Origin: Pseudonocardia sp. EC080619-01
GTDB taxonomy: Bacteria; Actinomycetota; Actinomycetes; Mycobacteriales; Pseudonocardiaceae
Assembly (NCBI RefSeq): GCF_001420995.1
Contig: NZ_CP012184.1
Span: 2,836,501 to 2,900,500, forward strand
Reading direction: 5' to 3'
Length of the DNA: 64,000 bases
In this document: piece after piece, positions 61,029 through 64,000 of the stretch
Layout of the letters: each line of letters begins with the position of its first letter
Numbering within the stretch: position 1 is the stretch's first letter
Made by a program: the position numbers and the translations under genes
The notes under the pieces: model-generated
Seen by the model: the letters and a program-made list of their open reading frames with translations, nothing else
Databases searched by the model: none
What the model was told of the DNA's origin: nothing

Positions 61029-61091
61029 GCCCGGTGAGCCCGGTGAGCCCGGTGAGCCCGGTGAGCCCGGTGGCCCGGTGGCCCGGTGAGG
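61023..61091. repeat. 9-bp GGTGAGCCC tandem repeat
   Basis: Six or so near-exact copies of GGTGAGCCC, then GGTGGCCC variants. The first copy supplies the NUDIX stop codon and the array runs almost to the nfo stop, filling the gap between these convergent genes. Confidence 0.9.
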
Positions 61092-61092
61092 C

Positions 61093-61866
61093 TCAGGCCG
61101 TGGCGTGCTCGCGGAGCCAGGCGATGTCGCGGGCCTGCCCCTCGGCCGGGGTCTCCACCACGACCGGGGCACCGGCCTCGGCGACGACGGCGGCCAGCTC
61201 GTCCGGCGGGATGGTCCCGGAGTCGATGTTGGCGTGCCGGTCGCGGGCCGAGTCGAACGGGTCGCGCGAAGAGTTCAGGTGGATCAGGTCGATCCGCCCC
61301 GTGATCGCCCGGGCGCGCTCCACGAGACCGGCCAGCTCCTCCCCGCCGGCGAAGGCGTGACAGGTGTCGAGACAGAACCCGACGCCGAACTCGCCGACCG
61401 CGTCCCACAGCCGGCCGAGCGCGTCGAACCGGCGGGCCATCGCGTTGTCCCCGCCGGCGGTGTTCTCGATCAGGACGGGTACGTCGAACCCGTGCTCACC
61501 GGCCTGGCGCTCCACGAACTTGCGCCAGTTGTCGACACCGGTGGCCGGGTCGTCGTCCTTCGTGACGTGACCGCCGTGCACGACCAGGCCGAACGCGCCG
61601 ACCTCGGCCGCACCCGCCAGGTGCTGCTGGACGATCTTGCGGGAGGGGATGCGGATCCGGTTGTTCGTCGACGCGACGTTCGCGGTGTAGGGCGCGTGCA
61701 CGACCACCGCGACCTCGGAGGCCGCCAGCTCCGCCGCGCGCGGGTGCGGTGGCGGTTTCTTCCAGCCCTGAGGGTCGGACAGGAAGAGCTGGATCACCTC
61801 GGCGCCCACCTCGCCGGCCTCGGCCAGCGGGTCCTCGGCGTCCCGGACGTGTGCTCCGATCTGCAT
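61093..61866 (-). CDS. nfo: deoxyribonuclease IV (endonuclease IV)
   Basis: 257 residues of a TIM-barrel AP endonuclease. MQIGAHVRDAEDPLAEAGEVG opens the barrel. Metal ligands lie in HAPYTANVAS, GLVVHGGHVTKDDDP, VLIENTAGGDNAM, GFCLDTCHAFAGG and IHLNSSRDPFDSARDRHANI. It repairs abasic sites. The ATG at 61866 lies 7 bases after TACCGT on the minus strand (61879-61874), implying a leaderless mRNA. A long open frame upstream runs through the rpsF promoter region and is not used. Confidence 0.9.
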   Translation of the reverse strand: MQIGAHVRDAEDPLAEAGEVGAEVIQLFLSDPQGWKKPPPHPRAAELAASEVAVVVHAPYTANVASTNNRIRIPSRKIVQQHLAGAAEVGAFGLVVHGGHVTKDDDPATGVDNWRKFVERQAGEHGFDVPVLIENTAGGDNAMARRFDALGRLWDAVGEFGVGFCLDTCHAFAGGEELAGLVERARAITGRIDLIHLNSSRDPFDSARDRHANIDSGTIPPDELAAVVAEAGAPVVVETPAEGQARDIAWLREHATA

Positions 61867-62035
61867 GCGGGCAACGGTAGCGAGGCCCCCCGACAGCGGG
61901 CGCCCGCCGCCCCGGGGACCCGGGAGCGGTGTACCCGCAGGTCGGGGCCCGGACGGGCGTTGGTAACCTTTCCCGGCTCTCCTGCAGTGTCGTCGCCGCG
62001 ACGTCGTCGCGGATCGAGAACTGTCGGGGGGCACT

Positions 62036-62101
62036 GAGAACCTCCTGTCACGGCCGTCGGGGTCGTGACCGTCACGAGTCCATAGGAGGTGAGTGGTTCT
62101 C
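62036..62101 (+). promoter_or_regulatory. candidate rpsF leader (S6:S18 autoregulation)
   Basis: ACCTCCT (62040-62046) can pair with the rpsF ribosome site AGGAGGT (62084-62090), and GAGAACC with GGTTCTC next to the start codon. Inside is a hairpin GTCACG/CGTGAC (62047-62052 with 62064-62069) carrying CCG at 62054-62056. In other bacteria an S6:S18 complex binds a CCG-bearing stem in the rpsF leader to block translation. Confidence 0.45.
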
Positions 62102-62416
62102 ATGCGTCATTACGAGGTCATGGTCATCCTCGACGGCAGCCTGGACGAGCGCACTGTGCAGCCGTCCCTGGAGCAGTTCCTCACCGTCGTGAAGAGCGAC
62201 GGCGGATCGATCGAGAAGATCGAGGTCTGGGGCAAGCGCCGGCTGGCCTACGAGATCAAGAAGCAGGGCGAGGCCATCTACGCGGTCGTCGAGATCGCCG
62301 CGGAGCCGGCCACCGTCGCCGAGCTGGACCGCCAGCTGGGCCTGAACGAGTCCGTGCTGCGCACCAAGGTGCTGCGCAAGGACGTCACCCGCACGCCGGC
62401 GCCCGCCGCCGGCTGA
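62102..62416 (+). CDS. rpsF: 30S ribosomal protein S6 (bS6)
   Basis: 104 residues, beginning [21 protein letters not shown] with the core [22 protein letters not shown], a full-length bS6. It forms a pair with S18 in the 30S platform. The ATG at 62102 is preferred to the GTG nine bases earlier, which is too close to the AGGAGGT at 62084. It is the first gene of rpsF-ssb-rpsR-rplI. Confidence 0.98.
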   Translation: MRHYEVMVILDGSLDERTVQPSLEQFLTVVKSDGGSIEKIEVWGKRRLAYEIKKQGEAIYAVVEIAAEPATVAELDRQLGLNESVLRTKVLRKDVTRTPAPAAG

Positions 62417-62429
62417 GAGAGGGGCAGTC

Positions 62430-62999
62430 ATGGCCGGCGAGACCGTGATCACCGTCGTGGGCAACCTGACGGCGGATCCCGAGCTGCGGTTCACCCCCTC
62501 CGGCGCCGCGGTCGCCAACTTCACCGTCGCGTCCACACCGCGCACCTTCGACCGCCAGTCCGGCGAGTGGAAGGACGGGGAGGCGCTGTTCCTGCGCTGC
62601 AACATCTGGCGGCAGGCGGCGGAGAACGTCGCCGAGTCGCTGACCCGCGGTGCGCGGGTCGTGGTGCAGGGGCGTCTCCGCCAGCGGTCCTTCGAGACCC
62701 GCGAGGGTGAGAAGCGCACCGTCGTGGAGATGGAGGTCGACGAGGTCGGTCCCTCGCTCCGCTACGCGACCGCCAAGGTCAACAAGGTCAACAAGGTCAG
62801 CCGGGGCGGAGGCTCCGGTGGCTTCGGTGGCGGCGGCGGTGGTGGCGGCTACGACGGCGGCGGCGGTGGCGGATTCGGCGGCGGCCAGCAAGGCGGCGGC
62901 GGGTCCGGTGGAGGCAACTCCGGCGGCTATGACGACCCCTGGGGTTCGGCCCCGCCCGCGGGCAGCGGAGCGGCGTCCGACGACGAGCCCCCCTTCTGA
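62430..62999 (+). CDS. ssb: single-stranded DNA-binding protein
   Basis: 189 residues. The OB fold (residues 1-115) includes [20 protein letters not shown] and [25 protein letters not shown] Gly-rich linker follows, and the acidic protein-docking tip is DDEPPF. It protects single strands and recruits repair partners. It lies 13 bases after rpsF, the common actinobacterial arrangement. Confidence 0.97.
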   Translation: MAGETVITVVGNLTADPELRFTPSGAAVANFTVASTPRTFDRQSGEWKDGEALFLRCNIWRQAAENVAESLTRGARVVVQGRLRQRSFETREGEKRTVVEMEVDEVGPSLRYATAKVNKVNKVSRGGGSGGFGGGGGGGGYDGGGGGGFGGGQQGGGGSGGGNSGGYDDPWGSAPPAGSGAASDDEPPF

Positions 63000-63053
63000 T
63001 CCACGTTCGCATCCCGCCCGTCACGGGCGGTGGACTACTCCAGGAGCACCACC

Positions 63054-63290
63054 ATGGCCAAGGTCATCGTGCGCAAGCCGAAGAAGAAGGTCTGCGCTTT
63101 CTGCAAGGACAAGGCCCAGCCGATCGACTACAAGGACACCGGTCTGCTGCGGAAGTTCATCTCCGACCGGGGCAAGATCCGCGCCCGCCGTGTGACCGGC
63201 AACTGCCGGCAGCACCAGCGTGACGTCGCCGTCGCGGTCAAGAACTCCCGCGAGGTGGCCCTGCTGCCCTACACCTCGACCGCTCGCTGA
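63054..63290 (+). CDS. rpsR: 30S ribosomal protein S18 (bS18)
   Basis: 78 residues. [20 protein letters not shown] is followed by [20 protein letters not shown] and [26 protein letters not shown]. The CxxC pair and the later Cys mark it as the zinc-binding (C+) form; actinobacteria often have a C- copy elsewhere that replaces it when zinc is short. An AGGAG lies just before the ATG at 63054. Confidence 0.97.
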   Translation: MAKVIVRKPKKKVCAFCKDKAQPIDYKDTGLLRKFISDRGKIRARRVTGNCRQHQRDVAVAVKNSREVALLPYTSTAR

Positions 63291-63304
63291 GGAAGGGGAG
63301 ACAC

Positions 63305-63784
63305 GTGAAGCTCATCCTCAACGCCGACGTCCCGAACCTGGGCGCCCCGGGTGACATCGTCGAGGTCAAGGACGGCTACGGCCGTAACTACCTGCTGCCG
63401 CGCAAGCTCGCGGTCGTCGCCACCCGTGGCGCCGAGAAGCAGGTCGAGCAGATCCGCCGGGCCCAGAAGACCCGCGAGATCCGCGACCTGGGCCACGCCC
63501 AGCAGGTCGACTCGCAGCTGAAGAACCTGAACGTCACCGTGCCGGCCAAGGCTGGCGCCAGCGGTCGTCTGTTCGGTTCGGTCACGCCGGCTGCCGTCGT
63601 CGACGCGGTGAAGACCGCGGGCGGCCCGGCGCTGGACAAGCGGACGGTCGACGTCCCGGGTCACATCAAGACCCTGGGCAAGCACCAGGTGCAGGTCCGC
63701 CTGCACCCGGAGGTCACCACCGAGCTGCCGATCGCGGTCTCGCCCTCCGGAGTCCTACGTGGACTGCGACACCCTGTCGAGTGA
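63305..63784 (+). CDS. rplI: 50S ribosomal protein L9 (bL9)
   Basis: 159 residues. [30 protein letters not shown] opens the N-terminal RNA-binding domain (in two parts), with a long helix ([21 protein letters not shown]) and the C-terminal domain [16 protein letters not shown]. It is a few residues longer than most bL9 because of the tail after TELPIAV. GTG start with AAGGGGAG upstream. Confidence 0.96.
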   Translation: MKLILNADVPNLGAPGDIVEVKDGYGRNYLLPRKLAVVATRGAEKQVEQIRRAQKTREIRDLGHAQQVDSQLKNLNVTVPAKAGASGRLFGSVTPAAVVDAVKTAGGPALDKRTVDVPGHIKTLGKHQVQVRLHPEVTTELPIAVSPSGVLRGLRHPVE

Positions 63785-63851
63785 ATGGGGCGGGATCCGT
63801 TGTCACGCAGGCGACACGCCGCAGGGTGACGCCCCGGTCGTCGGAGGGGGT

Positions 63852-63997
63852 TGTGGACGCGACGGACGGTGAGCGGTGCCCCGGGGAGTCCGACACGCCC
63901 ACGAGAGGTCTGCGCCGACACGCCAGAGCAAAGTTGTCCACACCCGTCCCCATGCCTCTGACCTGCTGTTCCGGCACGAATCCGGCTGTTGTCCCCA
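63852..63997. other. DnaA-box-like sites downstream of rplI
   Basis: TTGTCCACA (63934-63942, perfect), TTGTCCCCA (63989-63997, 8/9) and reverse TGTGGACGC (63852-63860, 7/9) in the gap after rplI, where dnaB normally follows in actinobacteria. The gene itself is outside the window. Confidence 0.55.
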
Positions 63998-64000
63998 ACA

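Overview
The window is a 64-kb piece of a very GC-rich actinobacterial chromosome centred on the replication origin. Gene content, gene order, GC-rich codon use and many GTG starts fit the Pseudonocardiaceae, and Pseudonocardia is the best guess. The genus is inferred from family resemblance, not measured.

Layout. 1-3.7 kb: accessory genes (SDR oxidoreductase, TetR regulator, alkyl-sulfatase-like hydrolase). 3.8-18 kb, all on the minus strand: tRNA-Ala, a DLW-39-type micro-protein, tRNA-Ile, DUF3566 protein, gyrA, gyrB, dciA, recF, gnd, dnaN, then the oriC region (14.4-16.2 kb, with a DnaA-box cluster and a 26-unit 14-bp repeat array), then dnaA. 18.2-23.8 kb, plus strand: rpmH-rnpA-yidD-yidC-jag-rsmG-parA-parB, ending in a perfect 38-bp palindromic terminator. 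23.8-26.4 kb: a gene-free tract of 9-bp-type repeats with several parS sites. 26.4-39 kb: ddl, an aminotransferase, a GNAT protein, then the mycobacterial-type block cwlM-trxA-trxB-anti-sigma-sigM-pseudokinase-DUF6049-NUDIX, from which murJ is missing. 39.1-40.6 kb: cca. From 40.7 kb the order matches the other arm of the M. tuberculosis chromosome: MFS, yqgE, SdpI-like, leuS, then accessory genes including a nucleotidyltransferase/HEPN pair, a DUF1707 protein, a DMT exporter with a LysR regulator, an SDR, a kinase and an NlpC/P60 protein. It continues with ino1-PadR, DUF5318, ponA, GT87, NUDIX, nfo and rpsF-ssb-rpsR-rplI. The window ends in DnaA-box-like sites where dnaB would be expected.

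The genes cover initiation (DnaA, oriC, DciA), elongation (DnaN, SSB), topology (GyrAB), segregation (ParAB, eight parS sites), translation (tRNAs, LeuS, S6, S18, L9, L34, CCA enzyme, RNase P protein), membrane insertion (YidC/YidD) and cell wall (Ddl, CwlM, PonA, NlpC/P60, pseudokinase).

Most worth a second look: mirror-image leaderless promoters between the SdpI-like gene and a leuS leader carrying a 12-codon ORF; a UPF0158-nucleotidyltransferase fusion coupled to a HEPN protein; loss of murJ from its usual place; the repeat arrays beside oriC and around parS; and a GT87 gene that appears to start with CTG.
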